Assembly (NCBI GenBank): GCA_945888515.1
Contig: CAMDAD010000031.1
Coordinates: 1-33,782 of the forward strand
Length of the DNA stretch: 33,782 nucleotides
Reading direction: 5' to 3'
Source: Akkermansia muciniphila
Lineage (GTDB): Bacteria; Verrucomicrobiota; Verrucomicrobiia; Verrucomicrobiales; Akkermansiaceae
This document shows, in pieces, positions 25,588 to 33,782 of this stretch. How positions within the stretch are numbered: the stretch's first letter is position 1; every line of letters starts with the position of its first letter. The translations under genes and the position numbers were made by a program. Under the pieces are notes generated by a model. The model saw only the letters and a program-made list of their open reading frames with translations, was not told where the DNA came from and made no database searches.

Positions 25588-27039
25588 ATGAACGATATTG
25601 ATCTCTTCAACTCTGCACTGACCCGTCGCCACTTTTTCCGCAAGAACGCGACCGGGCTCGGTTATGCCGCTCTCGCCTCTCTGCTCGGACAGGATGCCGT
25701 GGCTGCTGGTGCCAGTGAAATTCCACCCGCACTCGCGCAATTCGCTCCCAAGGCAAAACGAGCGATTTATCTCTCGATGATCGGCGCGCCCTCACAGTTC
25801 GAGATGTTCGATTACAAACCCAAAATCGAGTTCAACAAGGACCTAAAGGATTTCCTTGTCGCTTCGGGACAACGTCTTACCGGCATGACTTCGGGCCAGT
25901 CGCGCTTCCCAGCCGCACCATCGATTTTCAAATTCGCCCAACATGGCAAAGACGGCACCTGGGTTTCCGAACTTCTGCCTTGGACTGCAAAAATGGCCGA
26001 TGACATCTGCGTGATCCGCTCGATGCATACCGATGCCATCAATCACGAACCAGCGAATCAGCTCATGTATACCGGCAATATGGTCGGCGGGAAGGCTTCG
26101 ATCGGATCGTGGTTGTCGTATGGTCTCGGTTCGATGAACAACGACCTGCCCACCTTCGTCGTGCTGCACGCCTCACACTCCAACCCCGGCTCTAACGTGC
26201 AAGCGATTTCCTCCCGCCTGTGGGGCTCGGCTTTTCTTCCGGGCAAGTATGCTGGCGTGGCGCTGCGCTCCAAGGGCGATCCCGTGCTTTTCCTGCAGGA
26301 CTCACCCGGCGTTCCACGCGAGCTACGCCGCAAGATGCTAGATGGTCTTGCGACAATGAATCAGAAATCCTACGAAGCCGTTGGCGATCCCGAAATCCAA
26401 ACGCGCATCCAGCAATACGAAATGGCATTCCGCATGCAGACCAGTGTGCCTGAGCTCGCAGATACCAGCAAAGAAACCGAAGCCACCTACAACCTCTACG
26501 GCCCCGATGCGAAAGTGCCTGGGACTTTTGCCAGCTCGACTATGATGGCACGCCGTCTGTTAGAACGTGGCGTGCGTTTCGTACAGATCTTCCACCGCGG
26601 TTGGGACCAACACGGCAACCTACCTCACGACATCGCCGCCCAGTGCCGCGATATCGACCAAGGCAGCTACGGTCTCATTCAGGACCTCAAGCAACGCGGC
26701 ATGCTCGATGACACGCTCGTGATTTGGGGCGGTGAGTTTGGTCGCACGACCTACTCCCAAGGCAATCTCACCGAGACCACCTACGGTCGCGATCACCACC
26801 CCCGCGCCTTTTCAATCTGGATGGCGGGCGGCGGCGTGAAAGGTGGCTTCAACTATGGCGAAACCGATGAGATGTCCTTTAACATCATTTCTGGTAAAAC
26901 CCACGTGCGCGACCTCCACGCTACCATCCTGAATCAACTGGGCATTGATCACATGCGCCTCTCCTACAAATACCAAGGCCTCGACAACCGCCTCACCGGC
27001 GTCCTCCCCGCCCGGGTGGTGAAGGAGATTCTGGCCTAA
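25588..27039 (+). CDS. DUF1501 family, Tat-exported sulfatase-like protein
   Basis: A 483-residue protein with a twin-arginine signal ([19 protein letters not shown]), so it is probably exported folded. The DUF1501 body shows [103 protein letters not shown] and [13 protein letters not shown]. The D-Q-H, GEFGRT and DHH positions resemble the metal-site layout of the alkaline phosphatase/sulfatase superfamily, to which DUF1501 is related. It is 21 bases behind the DUF1549/DUF1553 cytochrome gene, the usual genetic pair, which suggests a two-component extracytoplasmic enzyme. The catalytic activity is not known. Confidence 0.94.
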   Translation: MNDIDLFNSALTRRHFFRKNATGLGYAALASLLGQDAVAAGASEIPPALAQFAPKAKRAIYLSMIGAPSQFEMFDYKPKIEFNKDLKDFLVASGQRLTGMTSGQSRFPAAPSIFKFAQHGKDGTWVSELLPWTAKMADDICVIRSMHTDAINHEPANQLMYTGNMVGGKASIGSWLSYGLGSMNNDLPTFVVLHASHSNPGSNVQAISSRLWGSAFLPGKYAGVALRSKGDPVLFLQDSPGVPRELRRKMLDGLATMNQKSYEAVGDPEIQTRIQQYEMAFRMQTSVPELADTSKETEATYNLYGPDAKVPGTFASSTMMARRLLERGVRFVQIFHRGWDQHGNLPHDIAAQCRDIDQGSYGLIQDLKQRGMLDDTLVIWGGEFGRTTYSQGNLTETTYGRDHHPRAFSIWMAGGGVKGGFNYGETDEMSFNIISGKTHVRDLHATILNQLGIDHMRLSYKYQGLDNRLTGVLPARVVKEILA

Positions 27040-27324
27040 CGAAACGCGCGAAGATCCATTTCCATCCTATCGCGCGGCAACTGAGAGGTATCGGCGACTG
27101 TATGGCCGTCGATGCATCTGGCATCCTTTTTTCTCGCTCAACCAATGCGCAGGAGATGTTGCCCAAATCGGTCCCGCCGCCATTTTTCAGATAAACGCAG
27201 CGCGCGGTTTCGCTACTGCTTTGTTGCCTGTCTGATGAGGTCATCTTCCCTGAACTTTTTGTAACGGATTCTCGACAAAACTCTGCCGACCACGCAATTT
27301 CAATTCAGCACCAACCTCAATCGC
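27040..27324. other. Intergenic gap before the MoxR operon
   Basis: These 285 bases separate the DUF1501 gene from moxR and must hold the operon's promoter. I see no convincing terminator, no clear -10/-35 pair and no small gene. Several gcgcg words occur without forming a good hairpin. Confidence 0.5.
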
Positions 27325-28431
27325 ATGGAACCAACACAGGATTTTGCCATACCGGCCTCACCTACTTCTGACTTCGGCTTCACACCCGTCACTGAGCCCG
27401 CCACCGTCACTGCTCCCGCTCCCGTCTCGCATGACGGCCTGCCTCAGGATGATGTGATGGCCATCGATGCACTTGGTAAAACCTACCAGGCCTTCTGCGA
27501 CGAACTCGGCAAAACCATCATCGGTCAGCAACAGGTCATCGAGAACCTCGCGATTTGCCTTTTCGCCCGCGGCCATGCCCTGCTGATGGGCGTTCCTGGT
27601 CTGGCAAAAACTCTTCTCGTTTCCTCGGTCGCACAGACTTTCGACCTCTCCTTCAACCGCATCCAGTTTACCCCAGACCTCATGCCTGCCGACATCACGG
27701 GCACGGATATCATTCAGGAAACAGGCATCGGTGGTCGCCGACAGTTCGAATTCATCAAGGGCCCCTTGTTTGCAAACATCGTCCTTGCCGATGAGATCAA
27801 CCGCGCCCCCGCAAAAACGCAATCGGCCATGCTCGAGGCCATGCAAGAGCAAAAAGTCACTGTGCTGGGGAATACCTACACTCTCACGCCGCCGTTCTTC
27901 GTCCTCGCCACACAAAATCCCATCGAACAGGAAGGCACGTATCCGCTTCCAGAAGCGCAACTCGACCGTTTCATGTTCCTCATCGAGGTGGGCTATCCCT
28001 CGGCCGACGAGGAAAAACGCATCGCCCGCGAGACCACCGGCGCGGCCAAAGGTCGCCTGAATCAGTTGCTCAGCGGAGAAAAAATCCTCGCCTTCCAGCA
28101 ACTCGTGCGCCGCGTGCCAGTGCCGGAGCACATTTACGACTACGCTGTTGCCATCGTTCGTAAAACACGACCCACAGAAGCGGATGCACCGGCATGGCTG
28201 AAAGAGCTTGTGGGCTGGGGTGCCGGTCCTCGTGCCGTGCAATATCTCATCCTCGGTGCCAAAGCCCGCGCCGCGCTCAAAGGCTCCTACATGGTGCGCA
28301 TGGAAGACATTGAGGCCGTGGCATCCCCCGTGCTCGCTCACCGCGTCATCACCAACTTCGCCGCTGAATCGCAAGGCATGACCTCGAAAAAAGTCGTCGA
28401 ACGCCTCGTCGCCGAAATGCGCGAGCAATAA
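27325..28431 (+). CDS. MoxR family AAA+ ATPase
   Basis: A 368-residue cytoplasmic ATPase of the MoxR group, which act as chaperones that activate or insert metal or cofactors into partner complexes together with VWA proteins. An unusual acidic/Pro-rich leader of about 50 residues precedes the core. Walker A is GVPGLAKT (89-96), Walker B VLADEINRAPAKTQSAMLEA, sensor 1 ATQNPIEQEGTYPLPEAQLDRF, and the C-terminal lid contains WGAGPRAVQYLILGAKA and VLAHRVITNF. It is the first gene of a four-gene or longer operon and ends 5 bases before the DUF58 gene. The start could be further downstream, because the leader is not conserved in the family. Confidence 0.95.
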   Translation: MEPTQDFAIPASPTSDFGFTPVTEPATVTAPAPVSHDGLPQDDVMAIDALGKTYQAFCDELGKTIIGQQQVIENLAICLFARGHALLMGVPGLAKTLLVSSVAQTFDLSFNRIQFTPDLMPADITGTDIIQETGIGGRRQFEFIKGPLFANIVLADEINRAPAKTQSAMLEAMQEQKVTVLGNTYTLTPPFFVLATQNPIEQEGTYPLPEAQLDRFMFLIEVGYPSADEEKRIARETTGAAKGRLNQLLSGEKILAFQQLVRRVPVPEHIYDYAVAIVRKTRPTEADAPAWLKELVGWGAGPRAVQYLILGAKARAALKGSYMVRMEDIEAVASPVLAHRVITNFAAESQGMTSKKVVERLVAEMREQ

Positions 28432-28436
28432 TCCTC

Positions 28437-29333
28437 ATGCCCACGCAGCTTCTCGATCACGATCTGCTAGTCCGGCTCGGAGCCATCCCGGTCGAGGCGC
28501 GTTTGCCCATGCTCGGCAACGTCGCGGGCAAGCATCGCTCGCCCCACCGTGGATCTTCGGTGGAGTTCGCAGAGTATCGCAAGTATGTGCCCGGCGATGA
28601 CACGCGCCTTCTCGACTGGAAAGCCTACGCCCGCTCGGATCGCTACTATATCAAGGAGTTCGAGGCTGATACCAACCTCCGCGCGTATTTCGTGGTCGAT
28701 AACTCCGGTTCGATGGCCTTTGCTGAAAAAGGCATGGCAAAGATCGAATACGCCAGTCGCATCGCCGCAAATCTCGCCTACCTGCTCGTCAATCAAGGCG
28801 ATGCCGCTGGTCTCTCCGTCTGCCGCGACAAACTGCACATCGAGATCCCTCCGCGCCGACGCCCCGCCCACTTGCAATTGATCAACCACACGTTGCAAGA
28901 CCTAAAACCCGAAGGCGAAACCGGCCTCGTTCAGGCATTGCATCAGATCGCGGAAAAAATCGGCCAGCGCGCCGTGGTGGTCATTCTCTCCGACCTCTTC
29001 TGCGACACCGCCGCTCTTGAAGACGCCTTGCAACACCTGCGCTACCGCAAGCACGATGTCTGCATGTTTCATCTCATGGACCCGCAGGAAATCGCCTTCC
29101 AGTTCGATAAACCGCACCGTTTCGTCGATATGGAGGACAACACCGTGCTCATCGTCGAGCCGAACCTCATCGCCGATGAATACCAAGAAGCCCTGCGTGA
29201 GTTTTTAACCAACGTCAAGAGCGCCTGCCACAACGTCCACGCCGATTACCAACTCGTCACCACCGATTCTCCTCTGGAACCTCTCCTCCGCGACTTCCTT
29301 CTCAACCGCTTGCCGAAGAAGGGGAAGAGGTAG
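28437..29333 (+). CDS. DUF58 domain protein (VWA-like MoxR partner)
   Basis: A 298-residue protein. The DUF58 signature SSVEFAEYRKYVPGDDTRLLDWKAYARSD lies at about residues 40-68 and is followed by a VWA-like fold with MIDAS-type DNSGSM (Asp88, Ser90, Ser92) and VVVILSDLFCD near residues 178-189. No membrane helix is seen, so it is probably cytoplasmic and works with MoxR, as in the widespread moxR-DUF58-VWA clusters. The gap to moxR is 5 bases. It is the first of three successive proteins with a D-x-S-x-S motif. Confidence 0.93.
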   Translation: MPTQLLDHDLLVRLGAIPVEARLPMLGNVAGKHRSPHRGSSVEFAEYRKYVPGDDTRLLDWKAYARSDRYYIKEFEADTNLRAYFVVDNSGSMAFAEKGMAKIEYASRIAANLAYLLVNQGDAAGLSVCRDKLHIEIPPRRRPAHLQLINHTLQDLKPEGETGLVQALHQIAEKIGQRAVVVILSDLFCDTAALEDALQHLRYRKHDVCMFHLMDPQEIAFQFDKPHRFVDMEDNTVLIVEPNLIADEYQEALREFLTNVKSACHNVHADYQLVTTDSPLEPLLRDFLLNRLPKKGKR

Positions 29334-29387
29334 GGTGAGTGTTCCTAGTTGTTAGTTATTCGTTTTCCCATTTTAGCTTTTTCTTCC

Positions 29388-31388
29388 GTGTCTTTCTACC
29401 AACAACCTCTGCTCTGGTTCCTCTGCGCCGCTGCGATTCCGGTGATCATTCACCTGTTGAATCGCCGCCGCCATAAGACCCTAGCGTGGGCCGCCATGCA
29501 GTTCCTGCTCAAGGCCACCCGCGAGTCGCGGGGGAAGAAAAAACTGCGCCACATCCTCATCCTCACCGCTCGCGCCCTGGGCATCGCCTGTCTCGCCACC
29601 GCCGTCGCGCGTCCGATGATCGGCGGCCTGCTCGGCTGGGGTGCCAGCAAGATGGATACGGTGATCCTCATCCTCGATCGCTCGGCATCGATGGAAACCA
29701 CCGCAGAAAATGCCACGTCCCCGCGCCGTGAGCTTGCGATCGACCGCGTGCGCGATGCGATGAAGTCGCTCGATGCCACTCGCCTCGTACTGATCGATTC
29801 CGCCACCGCTACCCCGCAGGATGTCCCCTCGCCGGAGATTCTCGCGGAAATCACCAACACCCGCGCCACGGATGCCGCCGCGAACATTCCCTCCTTGCTC
29901 CAGCGCGCGGCGGAGTTCATTCTCGAAACCCAACCGGGCAAAACGGAAATCTGGATCGCTTCCGACATGCAGTATGCCGACTGGGACAAGGATAACGAGC
30001 GCTGGGCCACCGCCATCGCGACCCTGCAAAGCGCTCCACAAAAACCGAGCGCGCGCGTTCTTTCGATCGGTGCGCCGTCCAAGACCAACATCTCGCTGCG
30101 GCTCCTTTCCTCCTACCGCAGCGCCGATGAGCTTTTGTTAGATCTGGAAGTGCAGCGCTCTGGTGATGCGATCACTCCCGTGAACTTGCCCATGACCGTA
30201 GCGCTCAATGGCGTGAAAACCACGGAGTCAATAACCATCCCGGGCCAGGTTCTGCGTTTCCAAAAACGCGTCAAGCTGGCGAAAAACCAGCAGGAAGGAC
30301 AAGGCTGGCTCAGCATCCCCGGCGATGCCAACCCGCGCGATAACACGGTCTATTTCACCTACGGCATAGCTCATCCCGTAAAAACATTGGTCGTCAGCAC
30401 CGCAGGCGAGTCCGCTTCTTACCTCGCCGCTGCTGCCGCACCACCCGGCTACTCCGGTCAATCCAGCGAAACCATTGCCCCCTCGCAGTTCCTCACGAAA
30501 ACCGCAGAGCTCGCCGATTTTTCCGCCATCGTCTGGGCCGCACCGCTGCCGCAGGAAGGAGCCGCGAAGGCGATCACGGACTTCATCAACAGCGGCGGTC
30601 ATGTGTTGTTTTTCCCACCGATGGAAAACAGCATGCTCAAATTTCAAGGCATCCAATGGTCCCCCATCAGCACCGCTCCCGAGGGCAAGTTTTTGATTCT
30701 CAAAGACTGGAATCATGACGATGGCCTGCTGCGCGACTCCCTCAATGGCGAGGCGCTCGCTGGGCAAACGTTCCGCGCGATCAAAAAGCAACTTGCCGAG
30801 GGTCCCGTCGGCACCAGCACCCCGCTCGCCTCGTGGGATGACAGCACGCCTTTCCTCAGCCGCATCGTGATGGAGCGCGGCACTGCTTGGTTCTTCGCTT
30901 CCACGCCGGACTACACCTGGAGCAATCTCGGTGATGCCCACTTGCTCCTCCCCGCCGTGCAGCGCGCCGTGCTCACCGGCTGCACGCGTTTCGATGCCGC
31001 ATTGCTCGCCGAGGTCAATCGCGGCGAGGCTCTGCCGCGCAATGCCGAGGTGCGCACGCGCATCGATGACTTCGGAGCCGATGCCACCAGCGACCCGACT
31101 TTCAGCGCCGGCGTCTATCGCCTCGGCGAGCGTGTCATCGCCGCCAACATTCCGCCCACCGAGCTCGATCCCCTCGCCCTGCAAAACAACGAGCTGAAGC
31201 CGCTCTTCGAGGGCGTACGCTATAGCACCTTCGAAGACACCGCCTCCTCCACCGCCGATAGCGAGGAGCGCGAAATTTGGAAGCTATTCCTCGGGGCCGT
31301 GCTGTTTTTCCTCATCGCCGAAGCCCTGCTGTGCCTCCCCAAAGCCGCCACTTCCGCCACCAAGCCCGCTTCGACCCAACCTGCCTAA
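29388..31388 (+). CDS. BatA-like membrane VWA protein
   Basis: A protein of about 666 residues. The N-terminus fits the BatA N-terminal domain: a hydrophobic helix with LLWFLCAAAIPVIIHLLNRR, then RESRGKKKLRHILIL and a second helix. The VWA domain starts near residue 93 with VILILDRSASME, giving a complete MIDAS (Asp97, Ser99, Ser101). The middle is beta-rich and probably periplasmic (about 215-480), and a membrane helix near the C-terminus (LFLGAVLFFLIAEALL) is followed by a short tail. The GTG at 29388 is preferred, since the family starts 'MsF..P'; a TTG at 29349 is possible. It sits between the DUF58 gene and a second membrane VWA gene. Metal or partner binding at the membrane is inferred. 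Confidence 0.88.
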   Translation: MSFYQQPLLWFLCAAAIPVIIHLLNRRRHKTLAWAAMQFLLKATRESRGKKKLRHILILTARALGIACLATAVARPMIGGLLGWGASKMDTVILILDRSASMETTAENATSPRRELAIDRVRDAMKSLDATRLVLIDSATATPQDVPSPEILAEITNTRATDAAANIPSLLQRAAEFILETQPGKTEIWIASDMQYADWDKDNERWATAIATLQSAPQKPSARVLSIGAPSKTNISLRLLSSYRSADELLLDLEVQRSGDAITPVNLPMTVALNGVKTTESITIPGQVLRFQKRVKLAKNQQEGQGWLSIPGDANPRDNTVYFTYGIAHPVKTLVVSTAGESASYLAAAAAPPGYSGQSSETIAPSQFLTKTAELADFSAIVWAAPLPQEGAAKAITDFINSGGHVLFFPPMENSMLKFQGIQWSPISTAPEGKFLILKDWNHDDGLLRDSLNGEALAGQTFRAIKKQLAEGPVGTSTPLASWDDSTPFLSRIVMERGTAWFFASTPDYTWSNLGDAHLLLPAVQRAVLTGCTRFDAALLAEVNRGEALPRNAEVRTRIDDFGADATSDPTFSAGVYRLGERVIAANIPPTELDPLALQNNELKPLFEGVRYSTFEDTASSTADSEEREIWKLFLGAVLFFLIAEALLCLPKAATSATKPASTQPA

Positions 31389-31403
31389 CAGATTTTCCAC
31401 CTA

Positions 31404-33635
31404 GTGAATTTCCATCTCCATCATCTGCATTTTTCGCCGACCCTGCCCGTGCTGATCACGGGCCTCGTCGCGATCCTGGTCGTGGGCTACCTCTGTGTGA
31501 TCGGCTACCGCCGCAGTCCTAACAAAAAACGCAGCGGCGTGCTGGAAACCCTGCGCTTTTTCATCACGCTGCTCGTCGTTGCCATGATGTGGCAGCCGGA
31601 GTGGCTCACGGTCATCACCCCCACCACCAAGCCGCGCATTGCTATTTTGTGGGATGACTCGAAGTCGATGCAGACCACCGATGCTGAACTGCCGTCGTTG
31701 TTGTCAGCGAAAAAGGAAATCGTCACCCGCGCGGAGTTCACCAAGCAAGTGCTGAACTCGAATCTCTGGAGCGAATTGTCTGCGGATGGGAAAAACGAAC
31801 TCATCACGCGCTCGTTCTCCTCACCACCGGAAAACGAGGCACTGCTCAGCTCCGCGGGGACCGATCTCACCACGCCGCTTGAAGACGTGCTCGAAAAGGA
31901 AAGCAACCTGCGCGCCGCGATCGTCATTTCCGATGGCGACTGGAACCTTGGCCAACCACCGGTTTCCGCCGCACAGAAGTTCCTTCTGCGCAAAATCCCG
32001 CTCTTCACTATTCCCGCGGGTTCGAAGGTGCGACTGCCCGATCTCGACCTACTCGCCGTCAATGCGCCCACCTACGGCATCGTCGGCGAGAACCTACAGA
32101 TCCCATTCACGATTCGCAGCAGCCTCGACCGCGAGGTCCGCACTACTGTGCGCGTTCGTGATGATGGCGGACGCGAGCGGACCAAGACCATCACCCTGCC
32201 TCCGAACAAAACCACCTACGACACCATCCTCTGGAAGCTGGAAAAAGAAGGCTCTTCAACGATGGAGTTATCTTTCCCCACTGCCCAGGGCGAGCTAGTC
32301 CCCACCAACAATGCGCGCAAATTCACCATCGCTGGGAAGCCGGAAAAAATCCGCGTGCTGGTTGTAGAATCGCTGCCGCGCTGGGAATACCGTTTCCTCC
32401 GCAATGCCCTCTCGCGCGATCCCGGCGTAGAGCTTTCCTGCCTGCTGTTCCACCCGCAGCTCGGCCTCGGCGGCGGCCCAGATTACATCGAAAAATTCCC
32501 GGATCAAATCGAGGACCTCGCGAAATACGACGTCATATTTCTCGGCGATGTCGGCATCGGCAATGACCAGCTCACGAAGGAACAATGCACCCTCATCCGC
32601 GGCCTCGTGGAGAATCAGGCCTCCGGCCTCGTCTTCCTTCCAGGACCCCAAGGAAACCAGTTTTCCCTGCTCGAAACGGATCTATCGGATTTGCTGCCGG
32701 TCACCCTCGATTCCTCGAAAAAAACTGGCATCGTCGAGACCAACGCCTCGCCTCTGGCCCTAACCTCCGATGGCGCTTCGTCATTGCTCACCATGCTCGG
32801 CGATACGGAAGAGGACAATCCCCTCGTTTGGCGCAGCCTGCCGGGCTTCTACTGGCATGCCCCTGTGGAGCGGGCCAAGGCCGGCACCACGGTGCTCGCC
32901 GTGCACGCGAACCGCAGCTCAGGGAACTACGGCCGCGTTCCGCTCATCGTCACCAAAACCGCCGGCAGCGGCAAAATCCTCCACATGGGCATCGATTCCG
33001 CCTGGCGCTGGCGTCGCGGCGTGGAGGACAAATACCACTACCGCTTCTGGGGCCAGGTCGCCCGCTGGATGTCCTACCAGCGCAACATGGCCGCCGGCCA
33101 GCGCGTGCGGATTTTCTATACTCCCGAACGACCCTCCCCTGGCGATACCGTCACGCTGCACGCGAATGCTTTCGATAAAAACGGAGCACCCTTACAAGAC
33201 GGCAAAGTCGCACTCTCCCTGATCTCACCCACCGGAGGCACCCGCATGCTCGACCTCGGCAAGGACGACAACTCCTGGGGCAGCTTCACCGGCCGCTTCG
33301 CCATCGATAGCCCAGGCGCTTGGAAACTGAGTGCCTCCATCGTGGACGACGACGCCAAACCCGTGGAAACCACTCTTCTCGCGCAAACTGTCGATCTCGA
33401 AAAAACCGGCCAACCCGCCCGCCCGGAAGTGCTGGAGGAAATGTCTCGCATCGCCCGCGCCCGCATGATCCAGCCCGATGCCCTACCCGACCTGATCAAA
33501 GAAATCACCGCCCTGCCCGAGCCGCGGCCCCTAGAAAACCGCATCCCCCTCTGGCACCACTGGGCCGTCATCACCACGATCATCACCCTGCTCGCCCTCT
33601 TCTGGATCGCCCGCAAATTCAACGGTCAGTTTTAG
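31404..33635 (+). CDS. Membrane VWA / GATase1-like protein of the MoxR operon
   Basis: A 743-residue protein starting at a GTG. Two N-terminal membrane helices lie at about 15-36 and 48-63, then a VWA-like domain starts with IAILWDDSKSM (D-x-S-x-S at 84-88), with VISDGDWNLGQPP further on. About residues 215-305 form a beta-sandwich-like region. From about 314 a class I glutamine amidotransferase-like fold follows (IRVLVVESLPRWEYRFLRNAL, YDVIFLGDVG, LVFLPGPQGN), without a visible catalytic Cys, so it is probably structural. A final membrane helix (WAVITTIITLLALFWIA) ends the protein. Such proteins occur downstream of batA-type genes in Planctomycetota and Verrucomicrobiota; the function is unknown. 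The start is 15 bases after the preceding stop. Confidence 0.85.
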   Translation: MNFHLHHLHFSPTLPVLITGLVAILVVGYLCVIGYRRSPNKKRSGVLETLRFFITLLVVAMMWQPEWLTVITPTTKPRIAILWDDSKSMQTTDAELPSLLSAKKEIVTRAEFTKQVLNSNLWSELSADGKNELITRSFSSPPENEALLSSAGTDLTTPLEDVLEKESNLRAAIVISDGDWNLGQPPVSAAQKFLLRKIPLFTIPAGSKVRLPDLDLLAVNAPTYGIVGENLQIPFTIRSSLDREVRTTVRVRDDGGRERTKTITLPPNKTTYDTILWKLEKEGSSTMELSFPTAQGELVPTNNARKFTIAGKPEKIRVLVVESLPRWEYRFLRNALSRDPGVELSCLLFHPQLGLGGGPDYIEKFPDQIEDLAKYDVIFLGDVGIGNDQLTKEQCTLIRGLVENQASGLVFLPGPQGNQFSLLETDLSDLLPVTLDSSKKTGIVETNASPLALTSDGASSLLTMLGDTEEDNPLVWRSLPGFYWHAPVERAKAGTTVLAVHANRSSGNYGRVPLIVTKTAGSGKILHMGIDSAWRWRRGVEDKYHYRFWGQVARWMSYQRNMAAGQRVRIFYTPERPSPGDTVTLHANAFDKNGAPLQDGKVALSLISPTGGTRMLDLGKDDNSWGSFTGRFAIDSPGAWKLSASIVDDDAKPVETTLLAQTVDLEKTGQPARPEVLEEMSRIARARMIQPDALPDLIKEITALPEPRPLENRIPLWHHWAVITTIITLLALFWIARKFNGQF

Positions 33636-33692
33636 CCTAAAGAGGAAAATGGAAATCTCGCCAAGACGCTGGAAGTGTAATAACGTAAGGGC

Positions 33693-33782
33693 ATGGAGCC
33701 GCTTGAGTCTTCGAATTCTACTCACCCAAAAGGTGAGTCAAAAAACACCTCAAAAACGCCACTGGGAAGCTGGCCACTCGAC
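33693..33782 (+). CDS. Start of a further gene in the MoxR operon (partial)
   Basis: An ATG at 33693 opens a frame that continues to the window edge for 30 codons. It is preceded by taagg, a possible short ribosome-binding site, and lies 57 bases after the previous stop in the same direction. The first residues are polar (MEPLESSNSTHPKGES) and tell nothing about function; they end PLGSWPLD at the edge. It could be a cytoplasmic tail of another membrane protein of the operon. Confidence 0.45.
   Translation, partial: MEPLESSNSTHPKGESKNTSKTPLGSWPLD

Noticed and set aside
27358-28428. 356-codon minus-strand open frame covering almost all of moxR
   Set aside because: Long because of GC-rich codon structure. 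The sense strand encodes intact Walker motifs, and the antisense product is a low-complexity His/Gly/Asp/Glu mix.
30228-31184. 318-codon minus-strand open frame
   Set aside because: Antisense shadow inside the BatA-like gene; no recognisable motif.
1-33782. GTTAG as a DNA uptake or Chi-like signal
   Set aside because: About 42 occurrences on both strands is no more than base composition predicts; only the codon-context bias stands out.
1-33782. CRISPR arrays, tRNA or rRNA genes, intact insertion sequences
   Set aside because: No regularly spaced repeats, no cloverleaf with conserved arms and no transposase-like protein were recognised on reading both strands.

Overview
The window looks like chromosome from a member of the Verrucomicrobiota (Verrucomicrobiae-like). 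The basis is the combination of planctomycete/verrucomicrobial-type cytochrome proteins (PSCyt1, DUF1549, DUF1553), a DUF1501 partner, a secreted protease with the C-terminal tail style common in that phylum, near absence of clear Shine-Dalgarno sequences, and moderately high GC. This is an inference from family content; no 16S or marker search was possible.

Region 1 (1-2141) is accessory DNA. It starts with visibly AT-rich DNA holding the end of an unknown gene, an orphan RHS core 'tip' with a novel C-terminal tail, and a small predicted lipoprotein, the three overlapping as ATGA and TAATG. A gene-free stretch follows, built of palindromes, including two 58-bp copies of one repeat in opposite orientation. 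Region 2 (2142-9197) is housekeeping: polyphosphate kinase (minus) divergent from nagA (plus), then a minus-strand block of queA, a DUF2851 gene and dprA. Region 3 (9198-13386) holds a NupG-like nucleoside/H+ symporter, a secreted trypsin-like protease coupled to a YjdF-like membrane protein, and a single pseudopilin gene with its own terminator. Region 4 (13426-18228) has a cytochrome c/WD40/coiled-coil fusion, a metallo-beta-lactamase-fold exonuclease-like protein and a fatty acid desaturase ending at a strong terminator.

Region 5 (18229-19439) is a lower-GC patch with a methyltransferase that has no convincing start codon and is probably 5'-truncated. Region 6 (19440-22229) has a secreted DUF5077/DUF3472-like protein divergent from an SMP-30/gluconolactonase-like protein and a DUF2721 membrane protein. 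Region 7 (22309-27039) is a tight pair: a lipoprotein with PSCyt1-DUF1549-LamG-DUF1553 and a Tat-exported DUF1501 protein. Region 8 (27325-33782) is a MoxR operon: AAA+ ATPase, DUF58, BatA-type VWA membrane protein, a second membrane VWA/GATase-like protein, and the start of one more gene cut by the window edge.

The best candidates for something undescribed are the RHS tip with its coupled ExbD-like lipoprotein (possible toxin/immunity pair), the inverted palindromic repeats beside it, and the cytochrome/WD40/coiled-coil fusion. No tRNA, rRNA, CRISPR array or intact transposase was recognised.
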